A DNA stretch of 64,000 nucleotides from Phyto melanocephala (lineage: Eukaryota; Arthropoda; Insecta; Diptera; Rhinophoridae), in NCBI GenBank assembly GCA_941918925.1, contig OW799236.1, positions 99,836,562 through 99,900,561 on the forward strand, in the 5' to 3' direction. Positions within the stretch are counted from its first letter, which is position 1, and each line of letters opens with the position of its first letter. Position numbers and translations under genes: made by a program. This document shows, piece by piece, positions 13,501 through 22,576 of the stretch. The notes beneath the pieces are model-generated. The model did no database searches. It was not told the DNA's origin and saw nothing but the letters and a program-made list of their open reading frames with translations.

Positions 13501-14317
13501 ATATTTGGTGACAAGTATCGGATATTTCATGTGTTAAAATTGTTTGTTTACATGAATTCTTTAAGATTTTTTGCATGATGTTGCATTCATTTTTAAGCAC
13601 ATCATTTATGACAAATTATTTTGCAGTTAAGAAGTCATTTAGAAGTAATGCTTTTACACAATTGATTTAGAAGTCTTGTAAATGTAATTCGCTTTGCACT
13701 ACTTCCATTTTTTTTTGCTGGGATGATCTACTGTTTGACATAGTCTGTTGCCAAATAACTCGAAGCATTATTTTGTTTTTAGTTGAACTAACAAAAAGTA
13801 GAGCTTTAGGGTCAGCAAAAATCGCCAGATAACCCAATACCTAAAATGTATTTTTGCCCGCTAAACTGGATTTTAAATTGCTACATTTGACGGGAAAATA
13901 TGTAGCTTAATTCCCATCACTACTTATGATTATAGATGAATCGCCATAACGCCACACAAACCAATTGAATTTTAGTTCCTGATGGCTATGGCACGTTTAA
14001 TTTAAGCATAAAGCTTCAGGCCTAATTATACTTTTTACAGTATAAAAAAAATATTACCATGCACTGCTATCCAATCATTCAAGTTTTCCCCCTCTGGAAG
14101 ACGTACTACCTGCCGAAGATTAATTCCAGACTGAAGACTTGCTTGAGCTTGTTTATGTAGAGAATATCTAAGTGTACCAGCAGTAAACCGCTTCTTTGGC
14201 CTAAATGTCTAAAACAGTAATATATATGTATACATAAGTTAATTAAAACTTTAAATTTTTAAAATTGATACAAACTTTACACTTTTGGAAAAAATCCCAG
14301 AATCCATTTGAAGCCAT
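4458..14317 (-). CDS. Mob3: MOB kinase activator 3-like gene, 5' four exons (partial)
   Basis: Four exons on the minus strand join in frame: 14317-14276, 14208-14058, 12119-11996 and 4561-4458 (140 codons plus one base). The product begins [14 protein letters not shown] and continues [19 protein letters not shown]. Exon 3 encodes [20 protein letters not shown] and the zinc-ligand region [19 protein letters not shown]; exon 4 encodes [16 protein letters not shown] and ends FPVSTG. These are hallmarks of Mob proteins, small adaptors that activate NDR/LATS kinases in Hippo-type signalling. [13 protein letters not shown] and the absence of the Mob1 ESC motif favour Mob3. The C-terminal third (the PFPKNF region onward) is not in the window and must lie left of position 1. 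Introns reach 7.4 kb because of transposon insertions. Confidence 0.93.
5251..5639 (-). mobile_element. Mini-me/DINE-like repeat, family A, short copy
   Basis: The left end is AGCGCTATATTCGGCCGTGC with the hairpin TTCGGCCGTGCCGAA; the right end is GGTGAAGGGTATA. The interior holds the conserved core TATACTTTATGGGGTCGG. It lacks the A/T homopolymer tract of full copies. The last roughly 170 bp are nearly identical to the copy at 9614-10355, so the two form a subfamily. Classification as a non-autonomous Helitron/Helentron relative rests on the terminal hairpin and absence of TIRs, and is inference. Confidence 0.75.
5870..6300 (+). pseudogene. Tc1/mariner-like transposase fossil
   Basis: In-frame pieces interrupted by stops and shifts read [34 protein letters not shown], then [17 protein letters not shown] and FNKQNDRV, and end near a [15 protein letters not shown] segment. 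These are the linker, first catalytic D region (FTDEKIF) and VMVWWG motif of an insect mariner-family transposase. The C-terminal half is missing; a different transposase fossil follows directly. Confidence 0.75.
6296..7300 (+). pseudogene. Fossil of a second, unrelated transposon protein
   Basis: Pieces in several frames read [48 protein letters not shown] and [11 protein letters not shown]. After a gap come [20 protein letters not shown] and [15 protein letters not shown]. This order matches a large transposase-like protein seen repeatedly in arthropod genomes (CxxC after KGHN, then [10 protein letters not shown], then the AYPFEN region). I cannot name the superfamily with certainty; CACTA-like or KDZ-like are options. 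Frameshifts and deletions make it non-functional. Confidence 0.6.
7488..8274 (+). mobile_element. Mini-me/DINE-like repeat, family A, full copy
   Basis: It starts TTATACCCTTCACACAGTG and ends GAAGGGTATATAAGATTCGG, a hairpin, then GCGCTCTTAC. Inside are the core CCCATAAAGTATATATTTTC, a GTCY microsatellite (GTCAGTCTGTCCGTCTGACC at about 7621), a GCATCGAATCCCAGC module and a long A/T homopolymer tract at about 7895-8090. Core plus GTCY run is the signature of dipteran mini-me elements. Confidence 0.8.
8463..9048 (+). pseudogene. Possible exonic remnant ending [15 protein letters not shown]
   Basis: A short frame from about 8881 reads [17 protein letters not shown] and ends [19 protein letters not shown] before a TAA at 9048. 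The PIQSEEEL-like ending resembles the C-termini of DUF4806-type transposon or host proteins. Upstream ATGCCACGCTCTAAAAA and several TTTTCAG/GTAAGT sites suggest degraded exons. I cannot name it. Confidence 0.3.
9405..10900 (-). pseudogene. Degraded LINE 3' end, interrupted by a family A repeat
   Basis: A TTTATTTATTTATTGATTTA tract at 9405 followed by AAGCCTGTAAGGCCAAAGC resembles the tailed 3' end of the LINE at 18.9 kb. On the minus strand near 10600-10490 a frame reads [19 protein letters not shown] and [10 protein letters not shown], a typical end of non-LTR ORF2 proteins. The family A copy at 9614-10355 splits it. No open frame survives. Confidence 0.55.
9614..10355 (-). mobile_element. 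Mini-me/DINE-like repeat, family A
   Basis: It begins ACAAGTAACAGTGCTATATT with the TTCGGCCGTGCCGAA hairpin and ends GGTGAAGGGTATA. It contains an A/T homopolymer block (9770-9990). Its right part is nearly identical to the short copy at 5251-5639. It is inserted in a LINE remnant. Confidence 0.8.
10975..11175. repeat. Degenerate family A segment
   Basis: GTGGTTTTTTGCTCATATCT and ACACTCACACGGACGCACAG match internal family A sequence. Ends are not recognisable. Confidence 0.45.
11569..11730 (+). repeat. Degenerate family A segment
   Basis: Contains ACCCTTCACC, GCCATTCCGTTTGTAATTTC and AAAAAGTATATATTTTCTGA, the diverged 5' half of family A. Confidence 0.55.
11996..12119 (-). CDS. Mob3: Mob3 coding exon 3
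   Basis: Acceptor TTTCAG, donor GTAAGT. It encodes the Mob core with the [12 protein letters not shown] zinc-binding cysteines and ends in phase 2. Confidence 0.93.
12490..13287 (-). mobile_element. Mini-me/DINE-like repeat, family A, full copy
   Basis: It starts ACAAGTAAGAGTGCTATATT and ends CACTGTGTGAAGGGTATA. An A/T homopolymer tract lies at 12660-12870, the GGGATTTGATCCCACG module follows, and the core is TCTTTATGGGGTCGG. It lies in the intron between Mob3 exons 2 and 3. Confidence 0.8.
13351..13724 (+). mobile_element. Non-autonomous element, family C, copy 1
   Basis: Starts ATCCCAGCA (13351-13359) and ends with the complement TGCTGGGAT (13716-13724); GAT flanks both sides. A second, inverted copy lies at about 17905-18185. 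No coding sequence. GGGGTTCAACTGGTGAC near the start faintly resembles a tRNA B box, but I see no A box. Confidence 0.65.
14058..14208 (-). CDS. Mob3: Mob3 coding exon 2
   Basis: The acceptor is TTTTAG just before 14208 and the donor GTAATA follows 14058. The exon encodes [19 protein letters not shown] and [19 protein letters not shown], and ends in phase 1. Strong family match. Confidence 0.93.
14276..14317 (-). CDS. Mob3: Mob3 coding exon 1
   Basis: This is the start codon exon, 14 codons ([14 protein letters not shown]). To keep the reading phase of exon 2 the donor must be GTTTGT at 14275-14270. The better-looking GTAAAG 4 bp upstream breaks the frame. No TATA box or initiator could be assigned upstream. 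Confidence 0.8.
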
Positions 14318-14532
14318 TATAGCATAGAATACATTAGAATTTATTAGTTTGAGATCATAGTCATTTATCTTTTGTGCCTCCAAGGCGAATTTAATTATTT
14401 TTAATAATGAATTCGCCTTGTGCGGCTCTATAACAGAGGCAGTGATGGAAATTTAGCTATTTTCCCAACAAATCCAGCGATTATTTTATTAATAGTTATT
14501 ACATAAACAAAAAAAAAAGTGTTACAACTGCC

Positions 14533-14946
14533 TTGGTTACAACCAAGGTCTATTTAAATATCAAAAACGGTAAAAGATCCTTCAATCAATCTTCCAAAGG
14601 ACCACTACAAACAGCTTACGCTAAATTGGGTCCATTGTTAAAAAAAAAAATTTTTATATATTTTATGAAACAGTCAACAGAAGATATACAATTCGAGCTA
14701 GACGAAGCCGAGAAGAGGTGGTTAGCACTGTTAAAGGACCCATCCGTCGGACCAAAACCAAGGCATCCGCAGAAGAAGCCAAAGAAGGAAGAAGCATCCT
14801 TTCCAATATTTCCTCTTCCCAATATCCACAAGACCAGAGGAGGAGCATTTAATAAAAATAAACAACAATTAAAGGTCCTAACACTCATGCTGAACTATGA
14901 AAAGGATGCGGAGAATAGCGAAAAAAATTCATACAGACATAAATAA
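14533..14946 (+). pseudogene. Transposon-type ORF, probably LTR-retroelement remnant
   Basis: An open frame without a good ATG (it opens with TTG) reads IQFELDEAEKRWLALLKDPS, then VGPKPRHPQKKPKKE and FPIFPLPNIHKTRGGAF. I do not recognise a defined domain. Basic composition and its position just upstream of a gypsy-type integrase tail suggest a retroelement-derived piece. Its start is 216 bp upstream of, and divergent from, the Mob3 start codon. Confidence 0.4.
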
Positions 14947-15084
14947 TATTAAGATACTTATAAAATCATTATGAAAAAAGAAGAAAGTAAATAATAAACA
15001 GTAGAATTATAACATGGTAAAACCAAAATAACCTACCTCTTATTTATATAGAAAAAAATTTTACATTATACAAAAAAAAAAAAA

Positions 15085-15305
15085 TTAAATAAAAATTGCA
15101 CTAATAAGTTAGATGCAAAAGAAGGAAATTGCGTTTTAGTAAAGGTAGAAAACAGGAAGAAACACCAAAGTCCTTATAAAGGTCCATATAGAATAGTAAG
15201 GAGAAATGGTGTAAATACCACCATAGAATATAAGGGAATGGAAAAAGAATTCCACAGTAATAACCTAAAACCTTATAAATCGATAACACATCAACATTCT
15301 AATTA
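15085..15305 (+). pseudogene. Gypsy-type integrase C-terminal fragment
   Basis: The frame reads NKLDAKEGNCVLVKVENRKK, HQSPYKGPYRIVRRNGVNT and FHSNNLKPYKS, ending at a TAA near 15305. The NRxKxxxPYxGPYxI pattern with a final HxxNLKPY is the C-terminal domain of gypsy-group integrases. The rest of pol is missing. Downstream AT-rich sequence may be a decayed LTR, but no partner LTR is visible. Confidence 0.7.
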
Positions 15306-15574
15306 ATTTAAGTTTATAAACATATATTTAATGTATTATGAAAAATATATACATATATAAGACGTAAAATAATATAAAACATAAAATAGCATTGTACGAT
15401 TATATAAAAAATTTCACAAAAGAATAATTTAAAACAATAATAACTTAGAACCGTATAAATTTATAAAATACAAAAAAAAACTGTAAATAATTTAAGACTG
15501 TATAAAAATTCCAAAAATAATTTTTCTAAAACATAATAAAAATCATTTTTGTAATTTTTCTCTTAAGGGTGAGG

Positions 15575-15638
15575 GTGTAGTGTATTTTATAAGTGTACAC
15601 TGCTCAACTAATACAATGTAAGAAGGAATACACTACAC
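15575..15638. repeat. Small hairpin with 12-bp arms
   Basis: GTGTAGTGTATT at 15575 and AATACACTACAC at 15627 are exact complements around a 40-bp loop, near the end of the retroelement remnant. Confidence 0.6.
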
Positions 15639-15735
15639 GGAAATAGTGCTTTTTTTACAACTGTAAGAATTGTGTACTAGTTTTTGATTATTATAGTGTT
15701 AATGGCTTGTTATTTTCACCTACGGTCTACACCAG

Positions 15736-16019
15736 CCATCGATTTGTTTGAACAACGAACAATTTTTTGTGCGCACATGATTTTGCCTGGTGTGGACCGC
15801 TGTTGTCGATGTTTTGTTCTTGTTCAAACATCGTTGTCAGAACATTTGTTCGAACAACGATGTCTGATATTAAAAGGCATTTTGAATATGAAAGAAATAG
15901 ACGACACATAAAAATACCAACAAAATACTCTTTATACGTTTTCTCCATATCAAAGAACATGAACAATTTTTTGACAGTTGCTCTGCCGACGTTTTGCTCT
16001 AGTCTAAACAAATCGATGG
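15736..16019. repeat. Foldback/MITE-like unit
   Basis: CCATCGATTTGTTT (15736-15749) is complemented exactly at 16006-16019. The interior carries repeated TTGTTCGAACAACGA-like segments in both orientations. The duplicated target is not clear. Confidence 0.5.
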
Positions 16020-16340
16020 CTCGTCAAGACGTAGAGTCACCGCCATGCAAATATATGTACCAAAAAGGAAAAATTGCTTATGTCGACATAAGTTAAAATT
16101 GTAATAATCACACTGAAATCCAGGAATTCTAAACCACTCTCAGGCAAATTTTCGATTGTGGACAACTTTACAGGAAGTTGTAGCATAAAAATTTGTTGCC
16201 TATATTTTTTCAGAAAACAATATCGTTGGGAATAATAACTAATAATAAGGCTAAATATACTAAAATGAATATGCTTTTAATTTATTTTATGCATATTTTA
16301 TATAATAGTCTTTGGGTGTTTTCAAAAATGCAATGTTGCC

Positions 16341-16538
16341 TTGCAGTATGTACCTCCCGAAAAACTACTAGAAAATGTGAACATAAGCAGTTTTTCCTTA
16401 TTGCCACAGATATTGATGCAAAGAAAAAAGTCGATCAGCTGTGTTGTGCACTGGGCCGTCACCACTACCTGTAAAAGTGCACGCTGGGCTGTGCTGAGAA
16501 AAGTACGTAATGAAATTGAAAATTTTATTCGCGAATAA
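16341..16538 (+). CDS. Unidentified short ORF or terminal exon
   Basis: A TTGCAG acceptor-like site precedes an open frame reading YVPPEKLLENVNISSFSLLP and then SARWAVLRKVRNEIENFIRE before TAA. AATAAATAATAAATA follows immediately and could serve polyadenylation. It lies 94 bp upstream of the TACO1 start on the same strand. I do not recognise the protein, and an overlapping frame is also open; it may not be a gene. Confidence 0.25.
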   Translation: MQYVPPEKLLENVNISSFSLLPQILMQRKKSISCVVHWAVTTTCKSARWAVLRKVRNEIENFIRE

Positions 16539-16631
16539 ATAATAAATATTTATGTATATGTTCGGAATAATAAAAGCCTTTAGATTTTACATTTTATTTT
16601 TGCTGTACTGCATACACCTTCATTGCAAAAT

Positions 16632-17095
16632 ATGTTGCCATTAATCTGGAATTGCACCTGCTGTATTTTAAAAAATAAGCCGTTTGGTATATTACGTTTG
16701 TTTCCGGCAAGGAATTTATCCATTGCTAGATATGGTCTTTCGGCTGGACACTCTAAATGGGCGAACATTCGGCACATTAAAGCTGCTAAAGATGAACAAA
16801 AATCTAATTTGTTTACGAAACTCTCTCGACAAATAAGACTTGCAATACAGGATGGTGGAAATGCTGACCCTTCACTTAATGGACAATTAAAAAGTGTTAT
16901 TGAAGAAGCACTCCGAAGTAATATGCCCATGACGACAATCCAAAAGAATATACAAAAATGTAAAGAAAAGAAAGTAGAACTAAAGAGGTATAAACTGGAC
17001 CTGCGATATAAAAAGGTTTTTGCTATATGTATTATATATTCAGACAATTACGCTGCTGTGAAAATGGAAATTGCAACAATACTAAGAAAATTTTG
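16632..17095 (+). CDS. TACO1: TACO1 exon 1
   Basis: Presequence plus the GHSKWANIRHIK domain and LRSNMPMTTIQKNIQK. Donor GTAAGT at 17096; ends in phase 2. Confidence 0.92.
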
Positions 17096-20000
17096 GTAAG
17101 TTGCATAAATTGTATACTTGTGCCAAATAGTTCATTTTAGTGACCAGGGGCTCAATTCTCGTCCTGGGAAACTATAATATGAAAAGTTATTGTACAGCAA
17201 AAGTTGTGGTGGATCCATATGATATGACACGCAAAAACTTTTCATTTTACAGTTTCACAAAAACGAGAAATACGCCAGACATTTCAGTTCATAGCAATAT
17301 TTCGACTCAACTTTGTTGGTCTTAATCATAAAAAAACAATTATTAATATGTATACAAAAACACTATAAAAATTAAATAAAATTTTAAAAACTCTGTAAAT
17401 TTATTTTTGTTTGTTCATTTCCCCATCACATGAAAATAAACTTTTGAACGTTGTCAAAAAACAAAAAAACTAGTTGGCGAAGACACTGTTTGTTATACCA
17501 TAAAGGAGAAAATCCTTAAGCCCGATCAAAGGCCGCTTATGCAGAAAAACTTAAGTTGGTGAAGCCGTTCTTTGTTATACCATAAAGGAGAAAATCTTTA
17601 AGCCCGGTCGAAGGCGGTTTATACAAAGAAACTTTAGTTGGCGAAGCCGTTGTTTGTTATAATGGAAAGGAGAAAATCATAAAGCCGGCCGAAAGCAATG
17701 AATAAGTTTTCCAACCTTGTCGAAATTTAATATGCTTACCTAGTTCATCTGCAAACGTTGAACAATGACAATGTCCGATCTACATATAATTTTAAAATTG
17801 TTACCAATTCTTTGTAAAAATAAAAAAGAATATTAAATATGAACTCAAGCCTGATTAAGAATTGTTACCAATATTTAAAAAATCGGAAACCTGCATTAGC
17901 GCAAAGTGAATTACATTTTTATGACTACTAAATTATTTGTATAAAATCAAAAATTATAAATGACTTCCTAAATAAGAAACAATTTGTCATAAATGATGTG
18001 CTTAAAAATGAATGCAACATCATGCAAAATATCTTATACAATTCATGTAAACAAAACATTAAAATAGAGTGCAGTTCATTAAAATATTCATGTAAATCAC
18101 ATGATCTCCAATGACATGCTTATGTTAAAATCATTAGTGTTTTCACCTAAATTTAATCACTTTGTCACCAGTTGAATCCCTGCATTTTCCTTTTTTGTCA
18201 AAGATTTTTTTGCAGGGAATATTATTCAAATTGTGTGAATTTTTTTACTTATTTATAAAATTTTTACTGCTTTATAAAATGAGTCCTGACATAATTTTTT
18301 GCCTAATAGTTTAATTTCTTAAATGATAAATTTATAGTTACAAATATTGCTATTATTTTTTTATATGATTAAAAACAAACATGAAATATTTTGTACGCAA
18401 AAAATTTATTGTTGCAGGTGCAACTTGCAAAAAATCTTTCAAATTTCGTTATTTTTTATTATTTTAGTGCAACCATTGTAGATGCCAATCATATGTTTAA
18501 AGAAATTGGACTCGTTGAAGCTGTTATTAATAAGTCTCAGCAGCAACAAAATAATGACATTGAAGATGCAGTAACGGAAGACGCTATTATTTGTGGTGCG
18601 GAGGAGGTTGAAATTATCGATACCAAAAATGGCATTGTTAATGTAAGTTAATATATGTATACCTAAATGTTTTGCCCGCAATAATTTTTAAGAATTAGTA
18701 CCATAAAGTTATCTAGTTACTAAAACAAACTGAATGAATATTTAAAACGTTTGTTTTTCCTTAAAATTGAAAGTTTCCTGCCTTTATACAAAATAATCCC
18801 AATCTTTATTTTACATAACATTCAAAATTTGAAAACCATAATTCCAAACCCATATAATATTTCTACTAGCTCAAGAACCCAAACCCTTAGATATTTTTAA
18901 TTTGAATTTATTATTTATTTATTTTATTTATTTATTTAAATTTCGGCAACCAAGCCTCTAGGCCATAATTGGCTACAAACTTCTACTAAAAAAAAAAAAA
19001 AATTTACAATGCTTTTTACTTAAACTATAAAAATATAATGTAAAAATTTAAATATAAGTAAATATAAGGGAATTAAAAATATAATGACAAGAAAATTGCA
19101 CAGAAAATATAAGCCAAACTAACCAAACTTCAGACCAAGATTGAAATATGTAAATGGATAAAGAATGGTCATTCAATTAAGTACTATTATCAGACAACTC
19201 GCGAAAAAGTTTTTTCCTAAAAGAATCAATGTTAACATCAAACGTCCTTAAAGTATCCGATAACCTATTATAAGTTCGTGCCACTCTCACACAAAAAGAT
19301 CGTTCCAAAATTGAGGTCAATCTAGGTATGATCAACTGCCTTTTTCTATTAGATCTGCAAAACCTAAAAAACTTAACTAAATATTTAGGTATCTGCAACT
19401 TATATAACTTATAAAAGTGTAAAATATTTCTAAAATTTATAAATTCCATAAAAGAAAATCCTAAAAACTTCAAAACAAACGATGAAATATGCTGACCAAA
19501 TCTAACGGAGTACAGAAACCTAACCACCCTATTAAATACTAACCTTAGTCTCTTTATAATATATCCAAAGGTACCTGCGTACACTTCTAAGCCATACAAA
19601 AATATAGGCATAATAAGAGCATGAACAACTTGTTTCTTTACATTAAAAGGCAGCGATAAATTTAAACTGTATAACTTACGTAAAGTAAAGTTAATTCTAG
19701 ATATAACAAAATTGACATGACTCTCAAAATTCAGACCTGAGTCAAGAATAACACCAAGGCATTTAATTTTATCAACAAATTCTATCAAAGTCCCATCCAA
19801 AGTAACAGAAAAACTATTTTTAATGCTTTTACCAAAGATAATTGCCTTTGACTTTCTAACATTAACTGAAAGACCATTATCAGAAATCCAGCATGATAAC
19901 AATCCAGATGTATAATCAATCATGTTCTGGAAAACATCAGGGAACTCAGTTCTGCCTCTAAACAACAACTGAACATCGTCAGCAAATGAAAAAGGAACAC

Positions 20001-22105
20001 ACATATTACACGATATCTTATCAAAAAGATCATTCATAAACATTATAAAAAGCAAAGGCCCAAGGACAGATCCCTGAGGAACACCACTGTGAACTGAAAG
20101 CATTGAAGAAGCACGACCACCACTATATACAAACTGCTTTCTACCAGAAAGATAAGAAAAAATTAATTTACAAGCAGACCCCGAGAAACCATAATACATA
20201 TGCAGTTTTTTAACCAAAATGGAATGACTTACTTTATCAAAAGCTTTAGCTAAATCTAAGGATAACAACACACAAACACCCTTGTCAGAAACACTTTCTC
20301 TAATATGCTCAGTTAAACCAAGCAATAAGGAAGTAGTACTCCTATTGCATCTGAATCCAGACTGACAGTCGTGAAGCAATAGACTATCATCAATATGCTC
20401 TACAAGTTGGATCTTAATTAAATACTCAACCATTTTAGATAAAATTGGTAAAATAGATATTGGTCGAAATTCATCCATCATATTATTTTTTCGCAAAGGA
20501 ATAATTTTCGCAATTTTCCATAATAAGGGAAAACTAGAAGTTGTCAGGATAGTGTTAACTAAACATAAAATATGATTACCAATAAATGGCATTAAAAGCT
20601 TAATAAATTTAAGAGTAAATCCATCACTACCAACTGCCTTTGATTTAATTAAATCAAATGCCTTAAACATTTCAAACACATCCACACAACGAAAAGAAAA
20701 ACCACCACAAGCATTAAAAGGCATTTCACCAATGTCATTAGAATCCATCGTCTGATTGGAGGAGAAAACATTATTCAAATAATCAGGATCACCACAACCT
20801 ATATTATCCACCGTATCTGCTACACCATTTTTCCTGAGAATAGACCAAATTTCACTACTGTCTCTTCCTTCGAAAAGTGAAGCATGTGCACTTCTTTTAA
20901 ACTTCCTCATCACGGATTTTGCCTTATTTCTACATCTACAGAATATTTTCCAATTATTATCAGTTTTATTGACCAAATATGTTTTATAAGCAAGGTCTCT
21001 AATCGACAAGTGATACTTAATCTCAGGAGCATTAATCCAGTTATCCCTACGATTATAAATAAATCGCTTTCTCAAAGGAACAAAAGAATGCAAAAATTGC
21101 AAATTATTATTCAATAACATCAGTTGCTCATCCACATTGCTAGACATATGCATAGTATCCCAATCACATCTAGTTACAATTGCCTGAAAAGAGTCATTAC
21201 TTACTACATCATAGTCATAATACTCATAAAAACGTTTAATAATCTTTTTTGGAATCCGAAGCGATAAAAAAATAAAAGAATGTCGCGATATTCCCGGACA
21301 CTGAAATTGGCTAGACACTTCTACTAACCCAGGCGATGTAACCAAAAAGCTATCAAGCAAAGAAGTTGAATTGTGTGAAATATCAAAATGAGTAGGCATA
21401 GAGTTATGTACAAGGGAAAGATTCATTCTACCAAAAATTTCACGAACTCTCATAGACTTAACATTATCAAATAAGTTATTATTAAAATCACCCATAATTA
21501 CTATTTCAGAGTAACGAACAAGAATATCTGATACTTCATTTTCGAAAGAATATATGTCACCATGAGGAAGATATACAACCCCAACTAAAATCCTAGCATC
21601 ACCTACTAAAACCTCAACAAACAAACACTCAACCACCCCATAGTTGACACCAACATAAACAACCTTATGCGCAATAGAAGTAGAAATATAAAGTGCTACA
21701 CCTCCCCCCCGACCACAAGGCCGATCATTTCGTAGACATAAATAACCCGGAATATCAACAACACTAGTGGAAACTATTTCCTTCAACCATGTCTCACTTA
21801 CTCCAAACACATCCAAATAACCACCATCCAACAAACTCTTAATCTCTGAAAATTTAGAAGAATTCGGCTTCAAATTAAAGCTAGTGCAATTTAAATGTCC
21901 TATATTAAGATTATGATTCAACTTATACAATTGAGATCGAAGAAAACTATTATCACTAATAACAGCACCAAGATTTTGTCTAACAGACATAATAAATCAA
22001 AATAAATAATATTGAGATTCGAAAAATAATTAAAAAAAATTAAAATGAAAAAATGTAATATAATAGAAAATTATGAGTATTTACAGCATAATAGAAAAAA
22101 AAATA

Positions 22106-22141
<36 letters not shown>

Positions 22142-22541
22142 CAAATGTATCTAAAAGTAAAATTTAAAAAATTTTGATTTAATTATATAAGCCCCAGAAT
22201 ACCAGATTTATAAACAATTAAAAAATAAACAAACAATTGCAAAATGCAAAAATTATCCTTCCTTCATATGCATCATACATGCGTGCATACACTTACGCAC
22301 ATAAGTACTTACATACGTAAGTATATGCCAACATGTATGCATATTAAAAACTAAGTCTCTACAACAGTGGGTTTACTCGTTTACCAAAAGTCCCCACAAA
22401 CCACACGGGACTGTTAACGTTTTATATAGAATTTTGTGTCATCAAACAAAATCCAGCCAAGCTCAGTTATAAATAGTAAATATTACGATACACAAACCAA
22501 CATAATATCATAAATCTGGATGCAGGGCATAGAAATATAAC

Positions 22542-22576
<35 letters not shown>

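Noticed and set aside
14616..14888. Minus-strand frames opposite the 14.5-kb ORF
   Set aside because: Shadows of the plus-strand frame; no domain and wrong-looking composition.
16580..17047. 155-codon minus-strand frame opposite TACO1 exon 1
   Set aside because: The plus strand encodes the conserved YebC domain; the minus frame is a shadow.
17140..17325. 61-codon frame in TACO1 intron 1 as an extra exon
   Set aside because: Exons 1 and 2 already join in phase and match the family; the frame has no domain.
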